A program made the translations under genes and the position numbers. From positions 248,001-312,000 of the forward strand of contig JAHBXN010000004.1 in NCBI GenBank assembly GCA_019636475.1: DNA of 64,000 nt, written 5' to 3'. The notes beneath the pieces are model-generated. The model was given only the letters and a program-made list of their open reading frames with translations. It had not been told where the DNA came from and did no database searches. Source of the DNA: Phycisphaerae bacterium. Its GTDB lineage: Bacteria; Planctomycetota; Phycisphaerae; UBA1845; UTPLA1. Each line of letters opens with the position of its first letter. Position 1 is the stretch's first letter. This document shows, piece by piece, positions 45,791 to 55,591 of the stretch.

Positions 45791-46000
45791 TCGACGAGGC
45801 GGCAGGTCGTCGAGGCCCGCATCTCCCGACGCCTTCCGGAAGTATTTCCCTATTCTCCCCGCAAATTCACCGATTCGAGTGCTATCCGCGGGATTGCGCG
45901 CCGTGCGGTTCGCGCGCTGCCGGCATGGTGCATTCGATCTCGGAACGCTATGATTTGGATCCGGTCGTGAACGATCTTCCGGGCAGCCGTTGAACCAGTC

Positions 46001-47476
46001 ATGAATCGAATCCGACTCGAATCAGTCATCGTCTGTGTATTTTCGCCGCTCTTGATGGCGACCGTTCCGGGCCATGCGGCTGAACCGCGCCCCATCACCG
46101 ATACGGTGCCCGTCGATAACCTGATCGTTTACATGGCACGGCCGTATTCCGGCGATGCAAATTCGGCAACGACGCAACCTTCGCAGGGTGTGTCGATTGC
46201 CATGATTCTGTCCATGCTGAACTCGAGCGGACTGATTCCGGATGAGGGCCAGGTCTTCGCTGACATCGCGACTGCGCTGCCTCTCATGGGCCGGTATGAG
46301 CATGCCCTGGTTCTTCTGGACGTTTCGAGCAAAGTGATCCGGCGTCCCGGCAGGACTCCCGAAGAATCCCCCCGCGTGAGTCTTCGGCTGCGGAATATGC
46401 AGGCGGCGATCGTGTTTCGAACTTCCGGCGATGACCGGCCGGTGTTGCAGCAGCTCAATCGCATCGTCGGTCGTTACACAAACAACCAGGTCGCGGAACT
46501 GACGACGGAGAAGGCGAACGGCTTCGAGTATCAGCGGCTAGTTGATGAACGGATGCCGGGATGGGCGATCTGGGAATGGGGCCGGCTCGGCGATTTCTAC
46601 GTTGTGAGCTTTGGCGCGGGATCATTCCAGAAGATCGCAAAAACCTACGCGAATCCTTCAGAGTCACTCACCGTGGACGACTGGTATCGCATGGCGGCCA
46701 AGAAGACAAAGGCCGACGCAGCTCACGTCAAATGGACGATCGCCTTTGAGCGAATCGAGTCGAGACTGAATGAAGTGGCTCGCGGACGCCATGAGAATGT
46801 GATTGCCGCGCTATCGGCGGACCACCTGAGCAACGACCTCTGGACCGTCGGCATCGAAGGTCGGGCGCTGTCCTGTTACCGATGTTACCGTCGAAACGGA
46901 GTCGATTCGGTTCAGGAATACAGCGATCCGGCCACCTTCCCCGGTGCACAAACCAACATCGTTCCGCGGGAAGCGAGACACTTCGCGGTGATCAAAGTGC
47001 CGTCCGGCTGGCTTGTGGATAATGTGCCCCGGGCGTGGCTTGCGGCCCAGTCCCAGCAGCATATTGAGGAGTGGACGAAGATCTGGGAGCGAATTGAACA
47101 GGAGGTCGGAATCGATCTGAGCGCCAACCTGCTGAACAATGTCGGCGAGTACATTGTCCTGTTCGATTATCCGCCGCATCCTCTTGAAATTCCGCTTGCG
47201 TACACCATGGCGATTCAGGTTAAGAATGAGAAGGCGGTGAAAGTCGCCGTTGATGCGATCCTGTCGACATGGGGCCAGTATCTGGACGACGTGGCGAAAC
47301 GGGGGGGCAATTCACTGATGCGGGTGCGCGTTCGCCGTGACGATGATGAAGTCTGGTATCTTCAGGCTGGAATCCTCGGTCCGGCACTCAAGGTCACCAA
47401 GGGCTATGTTGTGATCAGTTGGTCCCCGCAGGCGTTGCGTGACGCGTTGAAGGCGATGGGGAATCCTTCTCCCTGA
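46001..47476 (+). CDS. Exported protein of unknown function (DUF3352-like)
   Basis: A 491-residue protein with signal sequence RLESVIVCVFSPLLMATVPG, probably cleaved after GHAAEP. The remainder is a soluble alpha/beta protein with PVDNLIVYMARPYSG, LPLMGRYEHALVLLDVSSKV, FEYQRLVDERMPGWAIWEWG and a C-terminal FDYPPHPLEIPLAYTMAIQV region. The arrangement resembles planctomycetal exported proteins sometimes grouped with DUF3352; that resemblance is weak. No catalytic motif or lipobox. It lies 57 nt upstream of the PQQ-propeller gene on the same strand, so the two may be co-expressed. Confidence 0.72.
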   Translation: MNRIRLESVIVCVFSPLLMATVPGHAAEPRPITDTVPVDNLIVYMARPYSGDANSATTQPSQGVSIAMILSMLNSSGLIPDEGQVFADIATALPLMGRYEHALVLLDVSSKVIRRPGRTPEESPRVSLRLRNMQAAIVFRTSGDDRPVLQQLNRIVGRYTNNQVAELTTEKANGFEYQRLVDERMPGWAIWEWGRLGDFYVVSFGAGSFQKIAKTYANPSESLTVDDWYRMAAKKTKADAAHVKWTIAFERIESRLNEVARGRHENVIAALSADHLSNDLWTVGIEGRALSCYRCYRRNGVDSVQEYSDPATFPGAQTNIVPREARHFAVIKVPSGWLVDNVPRAWLAAQSQQHIEEWTKIWERIEQEVGIDLSANLLNNVGEYIVLFDYPPHPLEIPLAYTMAIQVKNEKAVKVAVDAILSTWGQYLDDVAKRGGNSLMRVRVRRDDDEVWYLQAGILGPALKVTKGYVVISWSPQALRDALKAMGNPSP

Positions 47477-47533
47477 ACTCGTTCGAATTTTCGGGCGCCA
47501 CGGAATCGGTCCTGAACCACGGAGCCTGTCTGA

Positions 47534-48898
47534 ATGATACGAATCGGAAACAGGAAATTGCAGGCCGCGTCCGCCGGCGCGATCGTGCTTCTGGCTGGAA
47601 TCGGCTGGACGCGGGCCGACGATGATTGGCCGCAGTGGCGGGGGCCGCTGCTTCGTGGCCAGAGCAATTCCACGGGCTTGCCGCTGACGTGGAGCGAGGG
47701 CGAGAACATCGTATGGAAGTCGCCGATGCCGGCCTGGGCCGGCTCGTCGCCGGTGATTGCGGGAGATGCCATATTCGTGACATCGCCTTCCGAGGCATCC
47801 GCTGCTGCGGACGGCGAGATCGGCCGGCGGCTTCGATCAATGCCGGTGAAAATCAGCGAGCCGGGCGGCAAGGATGTCCTTCTGATCTGCATTAACAAGA
47901 AAGACGGGACCGAACGTTGGCGACGAACACTGTGCGATGGCAATCGTTTCTACGCGAAGCACAACATGGCATCGCCGTCGCCGGTGACCGATGGACGGCA
48001 TGTGTGGGTGATGACCGGCACGGGCCTGGTTGCCGCGTACGACTTCGAGGGTCAGCGGATCTGGTCCCGCGACCTGCAGAAAGAGTATGGAGACTTCGGG
48101 CTGTACTGGGGCTATGCCTCATCGCCTCTGCTCTATAAAGACGCCCTGGTGGTGCAGGTGCTCAACGGGGCGACGAATGACAATCCCTCCTACTTGATGG
48201 CGATCGATCGGTTGACCGGCAAGACCAAATGGAAAGTGGAGCGCAAGACCGATGCGGTTGCGGAGTGTCCGGACGCATACACCACGCCAACCCGGTTGAA
48301 CGTGGGTGACCGCGAGTTCATCGTCGTGTCCGGAGCGGACTATGTCACGGCTCATGATGTGAAGGACGGCACCGAGGTTTGGCGGGTCGGGGGACTGAAT
48401 CCGGAGAAACAGAAAAATTACCGCATCTGCGGCTCGCCGACGGTGGTTGGTGACCTGGTTGTGGCAACCAGTCGCGAACGGCCGATCGTGGCGGTACGGG
48501 TCGGCGACAAGGGTGACATCACTTCGGCACAAACAGCATGGACCTATCTCGGGCGCAAAGGTCCGGATGTACCCTCCGCTGCAACCGACGGCAGGTATCT
48601 GTACCTCATCCATGACAACGGGTTCGCGACGTGTCTTGAAGCGGCCACCGGTCGCGAAGTTTGGGGGCCGGAGCGGATCGAATCAGGACCTTACAGCGCA
48701 TCACCGCTGGTTGCTGACGGGCGCGTATACATTACAAACGAGGACGGCGTGACGACGATTCTGGCGACCGGCCCGGAGTTCAAGCGGCTCGGTGTCAACC
48801 GTCTGGACGGCGGCTACACCCTGTCTTCATTCGCCGTTTCGGGCAAACGGTTGTATCTCCGCACGGCAAAATCGCTGTACTGCATCGGAGAGAAGTGA
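47534..48898 (+). CDS. Exported PQQ-like beta-propeller protein
   Basis: A 454-residue protein with a signal sequence (AASAGAIVLLAGIGWTRADD). It opens with WPQWRGPLLRGQSNSTGLPLTW, the mark of the large planctomycetal PQQ-like propeller family. Repeated blades follow: SPVIAGDAIFVTS, YLMAIDRLTGKTKWKVE, YVTAHDVKDGTEVWRVGG, ATCLEAATGREVWGPERI and SPLVADGRVYITNEDG. Propellers of this group are periplasmic or outer-membrane scaffolds related to BamB. No quinoprotein dehydrogenase residues are evident, so a structural role is more likely. It ends 189 nt before the microcompartment operon. Confidence 0.88.
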   Translation: MIRIGNRKLQAASAGAIVLLAGIGWTRADDDWPQWRGPLLRGQSNSTGLPLTWSEGENIVWKSPMPAWAGSSPVIAGDAIFVTSPSEASAAADGEIGRRLRSMPVKISEPGGKDVLLICINKKDGTERWRRTLCDGNRFYAKHNMASPSPVTDGRHVWVMTGTGLVAAYDFEGQRIWSRDLQKEYGDFGLYWGYASSPLLYKDALVVQVLNGATNDNPSYLMAIDRLTGKTKWKVERKTDAVAECPDAYTTPTRLNVGDREFIVVSGADYVTAHDVKDGTEVWRVGGLNPEKQKNYRICGSPTVVGDLVVATSRERPIVAVRVGDKGDITSAQTAWTYLGRKGPDVPSAATDGRYLYLIHDNGFATCLEAATGREVWGPERIESGPYSASPLVADGRVYITNEDGVTTILATGPEFKRLGVNRLDGGYTLSSFAVSGKRLYLRTAKSLYCIGEK

Positions 48899-49087
48899 GC
48901 GACTTCTTCTTGCGGTATCGCTCTACCGCGAGCCAAACCCGTTTTCGAGCATGGCGGCAATCCGGCGAGCCGGCAATCGGCTGTGTATGGTTGTTGCGCG
49001 CCGAGGCCGTTTGACAACGTTCGACAGGGGCTCTATTTTCCGCCTGTGGAATGACCCGCGTATCGCTTCATCCGTAAAGGTTTTGTC

Positions 49088-49708
49088 ATGGTCGATCTCC
49101 GCTCGTTCGTGTTTCTGGACAATTTGCAGCCGCAATTTGCATCCTTCCTGGCGACTGTCGCACAGGGATTCCTGCCGAATCCGGGACAGGCGTCGCTCTT
49201 CGTGGAGATTTCACCGGGCATTGAGATCAATAGGGTGACGGATATCGCGCTGAAGAACACGCATGTCACACCGGGGATGCAGATCGTCGAGCGGCTCTAT
49301 GGGTGTCTGGAGATTCACTCGGATTCGCAGGCGGACATTCGCGACGCCGGCCGCGCGATCCTTCAGGCATTGGAACTGAAGGAGGACGATCGGCGCAAGC
49401 CCAAACTGTCTTCGAGCCAGGTGATTCGGCATGTCGACACGTACCAGACTCAGCTGATAAATCGAATGAGGCACGGGAACATGCTGCTGGCTGGGCAGAC
49501 GTTGTACATCATGGAGCTGGAACCGGCGGCCTACGCCGCTCTGGCCGCCAACGAGGCCGAGAAAGCGGCGAATATCAACGTGCTGGAGGTTCGAGCGTTC
49601 GGCAGCTTCGGCCGGGTGTACCTTGGCGGTGAGGAGCGTGACATCGACGTGGCATTTCGGGCGGCGGAAGCAGCAATTGAAGCCGTGACGGGGCGGGTTG
49701 AGAAGTAA
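49088..49708 (+). CDS. Bacterial microcompartment shell protein, BMC-T (tandem domain) 1
   Basis: A 206-residue trimer-forming shell protein with two BMC domains. Domain 1 (about 20-95) has [20 protein letters not shown] then [20 protein letters not shown]. Domain 2 (about 125-203) has [20 protein letters not shown] then [20 protein letters not shown]. The text closely recalls one of the tandem shell proteins of Haliangium ochraceum, from memory. AAAGG lies 8 nt before the ATG. It is the first gene of a five-gene microcompartment cluster. BMC-T trimers can gate larger pores for cofactors. Confidence 0.92.
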   Translation: MVDLRSFVFLDNLQPQFASFLATVAQGFLPNPGQASLFVEISPGIEINRVTDIALKNTHVTPGMQIVERLYGCLEIHSDSQADIRDAGRAILQALELKEDDRRKPKLSSSQVIRHVDTYQTQLINRMRHGNMLLAGQTLYIMELEPAAYAALAANEAEKAANINVLEVRAFGSFGRVYLGGEERDIDVAFRAAEAAIEAVTGRVEK

Positions 49709-49860
49709 GGATTTCATTGCGTGCGGCGCACCGGATGCCTTGAACAAGAGGCCGTTCGGCATGCGGGGCCGGGCGCAGTTTCATGAGCATTGAATCGGCG
49801 AAACATCGATATCGCGGCGAGCGGATCGCGGCGCGGATCGGACCAAGGAGATAAATCGAA

Positions 49861-50169
49861 ATGGCAGATGCACTGGGCATGATCGAGACGCGCGGGTTCG
49901 CCGCGATGGTCGAAGCGGCGGATGCGATGGTCAAGGCCGCGAAGGTTGAGTTGGTCAGCTTTGAGAAAATCGGCGGCGGCTATGTCACGGCCGTGGTTCG
50001 CGGGGATGTGGCCGCGGTGAAAGCGGCGTGTGACGCCGGGCAGATTGCCGCGGCGCGTGTCGGCGAGATCGTGTCGGTGCATGTGATCGCTCGGCCGCAT
50101 ACCAACGTGGATTCCGTCTTGCCGCTGGGCCGTGGCGCGGAATCAGGCAAGAAGTCCGGCGCCAAGTAG
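49861..50169 (+). CDS. Bacterial microcompartment shell protein, BMC-H
   Basis: A 102-residue hexameric shell protein: [56 protein letters not shown] and HVIARPH are canonical. The pore motif falls in KIGGG. AAGGAG lies 9 nt upstream of the ATG. It should form the bulk of the facets. The sequence is close to the single-domain shell protein of Haliangium ochraceum as I remember it. The tail ([15 protein letters not shown]) is short and basic. Confidence 0.96.
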   Translation: MADALGMIETRGFAAMVEAADAMVKAAKVELVSFEKIGGGYVTAVVRGDVAAVKAACDAGQIAAARVGEIVSVHVIARPHTNVDSVLPLGRGAESGKKSGAK

Positions 50170-50286
50170 TCTTCAGGAAGCGCGCGTTCGCGTACTGTTG
50201 ATATTGCCCTCGGATTTGCCTGGCGGATCCGACGGCGGTTTCGCCAATCGCCCGCTGCCAATCGTTAATCGCGAAGTGTCAATCAC

Positions 50287-50583
50287 ATGTTACTTGCTCG
50301 TGTCATTGGAACGGTCGTCGCCTCGCGAAAGGAAGAGAGCCTTTCCGGGCTGAAATTTCTGCTGCTCAGTCCGCTGGATCCTGAAGGGAAGGAGACGAAC
50401 CGGACGGTCGTGGCGGCTGACGCGGTCGGTGCCGGCGTGGGCGAGGTCGTACTTTTCGCTTCGGGATCCAGCGCGCGTCAGACAGTTGCCACCGACAAGC
50501 GTCCGGTCGATGCGGTCGTAATGGCGATCGTTGATCAGTGGGAGATCCACGGAGAAACGAAGTACCTCAAGAGCGAGGATTAA
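50287..50583 (+). CDS. Bacterial microcompartment vertex protein, BMC-P (EutN/CcmL)
   Basis: A 98-residue pentamer-forming vertex protein: [38 protein letters not shown], the diagnostic [20 protein letters not shown] and SSARQT. It caps the twelve vertices of the shell. It is the only BMC-P in the cluster, where many compartments carry three. The ribosome site is weak, which would suit the low copy number needed. Confidence 0.96.
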   Translation: MLLARVIGTVVASRKEESLSGLKFLLLSPLDPEGKETNRTVVAADAVGAGVGEVVLFASGSSARQTVATDKRPVDAVVMAIVDQWEIHGETKYLKSED

Positions 50584-50697
50584 GTAGCGGGTTCGGGGGG
50601 ATCGCACAGTCGAGACTGACGGTGCGGTCTGTCCCGCGGCTGTGCATCGGTTGATGCCGGATCGCGATTTGCGTCGCGCGTAATCGGAGTTTCAGAT

Positions 50698-52212
50698 TTG
50701 TCGAACCTGAGCGATGCCCAGATCGAGCTCATCGCACGGAGCGTCGCCGAAAAGCTTGGCGGCGCCTCCGCCAGTGGCGCGACGCCATCGCATTCGGCGA
50801 CACCGGGCCGATCGGCCGCCTCGCCGGATGCATCGCCGCGGCTGTCGCCCTCCGCGTCCGAGGCTCTCGCTCGCGGCGGAGAACTGCCGCCTGGCGTGTT
50901 CTGCACGATTGACGAATGCGTTGCGGCCGCGAGACGGGCTTTTGAGGCATTCAGCCAGTTGGGGCTGGAGCAGCGCAAGGCAATCGTTGCGTCGATCCGC
51001 GAATCGATGATGTCGCATGCCGAATCCCTGGCGCGCGATGCGCAGGCGGAAACGGGACTCGGCCGCGCCGAAGACAAGATCGTCAAGAATCGGCTTGTTA
51101 CGCGGAAGACTCCGGGGCCCGAAGTGCTTGAGCCTCGTGCCGTCAGTGGTGACCACGGCCTGACATTGATGGAGCGGGCGCCGTTCGGCGTCATCGCGGC
51201 GATCACTCCGACGACGAATCCGACATCGACGATCATCTGCAATACGATCGGCATGGTATCCGCGGGCAATTCGATCGTATTCAATGTGCATCCCAATGCC
51301 AAGAATGTGTCATGTCGGAACGTGGGGCTGATCAACGAAGCCATTATTCGCGCCGGCGGTCCGCCGAATGTCGTGACCGCGATGTCCGAGCCGACGATCC
51401 AAAGCGCTCAGGAACTGATGCGACACAAGGGTGTTCGCCTCCTCGTCGTCACAGGCGGGCCCGGCGTGGTCAAGGCGGCGATGGCCAGCGGAAAGCGGGC
51501 GATCTGCGCGGGTCCCGGGAATCCGCCCGTCGTGGTGGACGAGACGGCGGACGTGGACAAGGCAGGGCGGGATGTCGTATGCGGCGCTTCGTTTGACAAT
51601 AATGTGATCTGCACGGATGAGAAGGAGGTTTTCGTCGTCGAATCGGTGGCGGACCGGTTTCTGAAATCGATGGGCGCCAGCGGGGCTGTCATCCTGACGC
51701 CACCGCAGATCCGAGCGATTGAGCGAGTGATTTTCGAAGAGACACGCGGGCCGCGCAAGCCCGGCGTTATTAATCGAAAGTGGATCGGCAAGAACGCCGG
51801 CGCGATACTCGCGGAGATCGGCTTGCGCGTGCCTGACAGTGTCAGATTGGCCGTGATGGATGTGCCGGTGGAGCATCCCCTGATCTGGACGGAACAACTC
51901 ATGCCGGTTTTGCCGGTCGCGCGGGTCCGGAGCGCGGAGGAGGGCATCGATCTTGCTGTTGCCGCGGAGCATGGCTTCGGGCATTCGGCGTCGATGCATT
52001 CGATGCACCTGGGACGGCTGTCGCGCATGGCTCGGCAAATCAACTGCAGTATTTTCGTGAAAAATGGGCCGATCTATTGCGGTCTCGGCGAGGGTGGCGA
52101 GGGGTACACCTCGTTTTCGATTGCGAGTCCGACGGGTGAAGGTCTGACCGATCCGAGATCGTTCTCGCGCGAGCGGCGCTGCGTGCTTGTGGACCATTTT
52201 CGAATTATCTGA
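50698..52212 (+). CDS. CoA-acylating aldehyde dehydrogenase with encapsulation peptide (PduP/EutE-like)
   Basis: A 504-residue aldehyde dehydrogenase of the PduP/EutE group, converting an aldehyde, NAD+ and CoA to acyl-CoA. The catalytic cysteine is C305 (FDNNVICTDEKEV). GVIAAITPTTNPTSTIICNT, VTGGPGVVKAAM and KRAICAGPGNPPVVVD are family motifs. The N-terminal 20 residues, SNLSDAQIELIARSVAEKLG, form an amphipathic helix followed by an Ala/Ser/Pro linker (to about 60), the usual layout of an encapsulation peptide targeting the enzyme to the lumen. Translation appears to start at TTG with GGAG 8 nt upstream. It lies inside the shell gene cluster, so it is the core enzyme; the aldehyde source is not encoded nearby. 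Confidence 0.94.
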   Translation: MSNLSDAQIELIARSVAEKLGGASASGATPSHSATPGRSAASPDASPRLSPSASEALARGGELPPGVFCTIDECVAAARRAFEAFSQLGLEQRKAIVASIRESMMSHAESLARDAQAETGLGRAEDKIVKNRLVTRKTPGPEVLEPRAVSGDHGLTLMERAPFGVIAAITPTTNPTSTIICNTIGMVSAGNSIVFNVHPNAKNVSCRNVGLINEAIIRAGGPPNVVTAMSEPTIQSAQELMRHKGVRLLVVTGGPGVVKAAMASGKRAICAGPGNPPVVVDETADVDKAGRDVVCGASFDNNVICTDEKEVFVVESVADRFLKSMGASGAVILTPPQIRAIERVIFEETRGPRKPGVINRKWIGKNAGAILAEIGLRVPDSVRLAVMDVPVEHPLIWTEQLMPVLPVARVRSAEEGIDLAVAAEHGFGHSASMHSMHLGRLSRMARQINCSIFVKNGPIYCGLGEGGEGYTSFSIASPTGEGLTDPRSFSRERRCVLVDHFRII

Positions 52213-52341
52213 CGCCGCGACTTGGAGTGTGTAGCTCGGCTTGCAAAACCCGAGAGACTGTCAACGCCCACTGAACGTTCGTGTCGCGTCATCCAAAGAC
52301 GGTCGAGACGTCCGTTCCTGATCTGATGCTGTATCCAGAAC

Positions 52342-52926
52342 ATGCCTGACTCCTTTTCCGCGATTGCAATGCTCGAGTTTTCCAGTGTCGCCATCGGCGT
52401 TCGTGCGGCGGATGCACTGGCGAAGAAGGCGCCGGTCAGGATGATCGGCGTCGGCACCGTGCAACCGGGAAAATTCGCGATCCTCTTCGGCGGCGATGTG
52501 GCAAGCGTGACAGAGTCCTTCGTGGAGGGGCGGCGAATCGGCGAGGCCGCGATCCTTGATTCGGTACTGCTTCCCGACGCACACGAAGCAGTGCGTGATG
52601 CGGTGTCCGGCCGCCTCGGAGAATGGGGCGACGACGCAGTGGGTGTGATCGAGACGCCGACTCTCGCCGCTGTAATTCAGGCTGCCGATGCGGCGATGAA
52701 GGGGGCAGTCGTGTCGCTGATCGAGATTCGGCTCGGCGACGGCCTCGGTGGCAAAGGTTTGGCACACTTCAGCGGTTTGCTGGCGGATGTGCAGGCGGCG
52801 GTAGAAATTGGCTGTGCCGCGATTTCCGATCGACCGCAACCGGCGTGCGTCTCGATTATCCCGCGATTTGATGCCGATGTTCGTTCGGCCCTGAAAGGCC
52901 GAACGCGGTTCGGCGAAGGCTGGTAG
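52342..52926 (+). CDS. Bacterial microcompartment shell protein, BMC-T 2
   Basis: A 194-residue protein with two BMC domains: AIAMLEFSSVAIGVRAADAL then KKAPVRMIGVGTVQPGKFAI, and AVGVIETPTLAAVIQAADAA then GAVVSLIEIRLGDGLGGKG. The second domain lacks the usual K-x-G-G-G pore motif. It resembles PduT-like or Haliangium tandem shell proteins rather than BMC-T 1, so the shell has two kinds of trimer. Separated from the dehydrogenase by 129 nt and last in the cluster. The Gly/Leu-rich loop GDGLGGKG near the pore is unusual. Confidence 0.9.
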   Translation: MPDSFSAIAMLEFSSVAIGVRAADALAKKAPVRMIGVGTVQPGKFAILFGGDVASVTESFVEGRRIGEAAILDSVLLPDAHEAVRDAVSGRLGEWGDDAVGVIETPTLAAVIQAADAAMKGAVVSLIEIRLGDGLGGKGLAHFSGLLADVQAAVEIGCAAISDRPQPACVSIIPRFDADVRSALKGRTRFGEGW

Positions 52927-53557
52927 CCGGGCTGCACGATGCGGCGCGCGCTTGCCGAGTCCGGATTCCCGCAACCTCTGCGCCATGCACCGTCTTCGAT
53001 AGTCAAAATGAATGCGTACTGTTCCGGTCGCGACCGGTCAGTTCCAACTCCGCGCACGCGACGGCAGGGGCGGATCCTTTTCTGTACCGCGCCCTGCGCT
53101 GGAAAAACACTTCGGACCCACTCGGTTTCTCAGGAACGAGTCCGGCCTGCACATTCCTGCACATTTAGATAGCGAAAGCCAACCGCTTCCGCGGTGCTCG
53201 TGCTCCGGTAGGCATTCAAAATCACCAATCGCAGGGGGCACCGCGACGGCACACTTCCGTCCCGAGATTTGCTGGGCGCCGCCGGAATCGACTGCGTTCA
53301 ATTTCGGATGTTCATCGTGAAGTAATCAGCCCGCAATGCCGCTCCGCATGCTCAGCCAGGAAAGCTCACAATGCCTGCGGCGAAGGGCGGACGTTCGCCC
53401 GGATCAGCACAGCACCGCTGTTTCGAATTTCCTTATCGTCGTGGGTGGATCGAGCGGATTCTGGCGGTATTGTGCGTTCAATCCCAGGCATCGCGATATC
53501 CGCTGATCCGGTTACACTGGTCGGTTTTTCGTTGGGGACGTATCTGAGAGTTATCGA
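52927..53557. other. Intergenic region
   Basis: These 631 nt hold several short open frames without ribosome sites or family resemblance. No RNA gene or strong hairpin followed by a T-run is evident. Upstream of the MFS gene there is no clear consensus promoter. Confidence 0.5.
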
Positions 53558-54958
53558 ATGAAGCGAGGTGGACAGGCCGAGCAGCCTGTTGATCCAATTC
53601 GATCCAGCCTTCGATCCAGCGTGATCGACGCATCTGCCTTCAGCGTGATGGTCGGTCTCGGCGAGACGTATTTACCTGCGTTCGTTCTGGCCGTCGGACT
53701 GGGCGAAGTGGTTGCCGGCCTGATGGCGACCGTGCCGATGCTGACCGGCTCCATTCTTCAGATGATCTCGCCGATTGTCCTGAAGCATACCGGGTCGCGC
53801 CGACGATGGGTGATCCTCTGCGCGTCGACGCAGGCGCTTGCATTCGTACCGCTTTGTGTGGGGGCGTGGCAGGGGTGGATTCCGGGATGGTGCGTGCTGA
53901 TCACCGCGACGCTCTATTGGGCTGGCGCATTGGCGGCGGCGCCGGCGTGGAACACGTGGATGAGTCACCTGGTTCCGCCGCGCATTCGAACCCACTTCTT
54001 CTCGCGTCGAACGCGGTTCGCGCAGTTCTTCGTCATGTTGGGCCTGATCGTCGGCGGCGTGATTCTGCACAACACGAAATCCGTCGGCGTGCCGCTGCTG
54101 GGTTTCACCATCGTATTTGCGGTGGCGTGCCTGTCTCGACTGATCTCGTCGTATTACCTGTACAAGCAGGTCGAGCCTGCATCCGAGGATTTCATCGAGC
54201 GGCGTGTCAGGCTCGGAGAGATGATCAACCGATTTCGGAGCCGACGCGGCGCGCTCCTGGTTTACATGGCATCGGTGCAGATTGCCACGCAACTGGCGGC
54301 GCCGTACTTCACACCCTTCATGCTTGAGAAGCTGCACTTCACGTATGGCATGTACGTTGGAATGCTGGCAGTGTCTTACTTCGCCCGCTCGCTCTCGCTG
54401 ATTTTTCTCGGACGATTTGCCCGGCGCTACGGTGCGATCAAGCTTTTGTGGTTTGGCGGGATTGGTCTGATTCCGCTGGCTGTCATGTGGGTTGTCTCTG
54501 ATTCGCCCGTTTATCTGATGTCGACGCAGGTTCTTGCCGGTGTCTGCTGGGCAACGTACGAGTTTGCGACGTTTCTGCTTCTGTTTGAGACCATTCCCAA
54601 TGACGAGCGCACAAGCGTTCTGACCACATTCAATCTCGTCAACTCGACGGCGATTGTGACGGGCTCGCTGCTCGGCGGAGCATTGCTTCGATCGTTGGAT
54701 GCGAGCTATTCCGCGTACATGTGGCTTTTTGCCATTTCGTCGATTGCCCGGGCTGCCATTATTCCGCTGCTTCGGCGCGTTTGCGTCGAACCAGGTGTCA
54801 TGCTCGATGTCGCGCCGCAGATTCTGACGGTGCGGCCCTCCGGCGGTTCCATTGACCGGCCGATTCTGTCGAGTCTGGATGATCCCCAGTCGCGGGATCG
54901 CCTGACCCAGTCGCAATTGTCGTTGCTGTCGTCCAGCAAGGATGGCAGTGAGGAGTGA
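53558..54958 (+). CDS. Major facilitator superfamily transporter
   Basis: A 466-residue protein with about twelve membrane segments. The N-half has SAFSVMVGLGETYLPAFVLA and VVAGLMATVPMLTGSILQMI then RRRWVILCAST; TRFAQFFVMLGLIVGGVI then opens a segment. In the C-half, YFARSLSLIFLGRFARRYG is an MFS A-motif-like loop. The protein resembles the uncharacterised MFS group seen in Planctomycetes and Bacteroidetes. A polar C-terminal tail of about 60 residues (rich in Ser, Leu, Asp) follows the last helix. Substrate unknown. It is near, but 630 nt from, the microcompartment operon, so a role in importing its substrate is only a possibility. Confidence 0.85.
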   Translation: MKRGGQAEQPVDPIRSSLRSSVIDASAFSVMVGLGETYLPAFVLAVGLGEVVAGLMATVPMLTGSILQMISPIVLKHTGSRRRWVILCASTQALAFVPLCVGAWQGWIPGWCVLITATLYWAGALAAAPAWNTWMSHLVPPRIRTHFFSRRTRFAQFFVMLGLIVGGVILHNTKSVGVPLLGFTIVFAVACLSRLISSYYLYKQVEPASEDFIERRVRLGEMINRFRSRRGALLVYMASVQIATQLAAPYFTPFMLEKLHFTYGMYVGMLAVSYFARSLSLIFLGRFARRYGAIKLLWFGGIGLIPLAVMWVVSDSPVYLMSTQVLAGVCWATYEFATFLLLFETIPNDERTSVLTTFNLVNSTAIVTGSLLGGALLRSLDASYSAYMWLFAISSIARAAIIPLLRRVCVEPGVMLDVAPQILTVRPSGGSIDRPILSSLDDPQSRDRLTQSQLSLLSSSKDGSEE

Positions 54959-55336
54959 CGCGCTGGCGGCTTTTCGTCGATTTATCTGACTACAATATTC
55001 CGGGTCGAGTTTGTCAGCCGGTCGTTTTTCGACCGGTAATATGAGAATCGCGGTGATATTGGGACGCACCGCATATTGAAAGTCGTTCGCCGGATCGTTG
55101 TCCATTGAACCTACGAATGCTCAGACATAGAATTGACGAAGTCTGGATGCGGGATGCATGCGCCATCGGATTCCGCTGGAACGAATGCGGCCGGTCATTT
55201 GATCGTTTAGGCGGACCGGCGGGGGCAGTGCTTCAAATTCCGAACAGGTTTGTGCCGATTCGGTACGATTCAGAGTTGAGTTGCGCCGCGCCAGCTCTCG
55301 CCCTGAGCGCAGGCGATAACAAACGAGGGAAGAATC
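54959..55336. other. Intergenic region
   Basis: No convincing gene in these 378 nt. An 80-codon frame (55105-55347) lacks a ribosome site and overlaps the real small gene that follows. A T-rich stretch near 54970-55030 may include termination signals of the MFS gene. Confidence 0.5.
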
Positions 55337-55492
55337 ATGGGTGCTGACGGTGGAATTTTGCGGGACGCGTTTGAGATCTTCTTCACTTTTTTCCCGACCG
55401 GTTTTTTCTTGCAAATTCTGAATGTGATAGCCGATCTGGTAAGTGCAGGATTGGGCCTGCTGGGAATCAATTTCAACGTCGTGGGATTCTGA
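55337..55492 (+). CDS. Small hydrophobic peptide (51 aa)
   Basis: GAGGGA lies 7 nt before the ATG. The product MGADGGILRDAFEIFFTFFP then TGFFLQILNVIADLVSAGLG ends LLGINFNVVGF. Aromatic-rich amphipathic helices, no cysteine, no signal cleavage site. Gene layout and size resemble the three small peptides near 23.4-24.0 kb, though direct similarity is limited to a phenylalanine-rich helix followed by a D-L motif. Function unknown. Confidence 0.6.
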   Translation: MGADGGILRDAFEIFFTFFPTGFFLQILNVIADLVSAGLGLLGINFNVVGF

Positions 55493-55591
55493 CCATCGTC
55501 GATTCTCGCGTCGGGCGCTCAGCCAATCACGGCAGGGACGATCCGGAGGCGTCTATCGCGACTTAGACCATCAAGTACGGGGATCCAACTT

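Noticed and set aside
53672-55105. A 477-codon minus-strand frame opposite the MFS transporter
   Set aside because: Composition typical of antisense shadow (Arg/Asn/Gln-rich), no family, and the plus-strand transporter is unambiguous.
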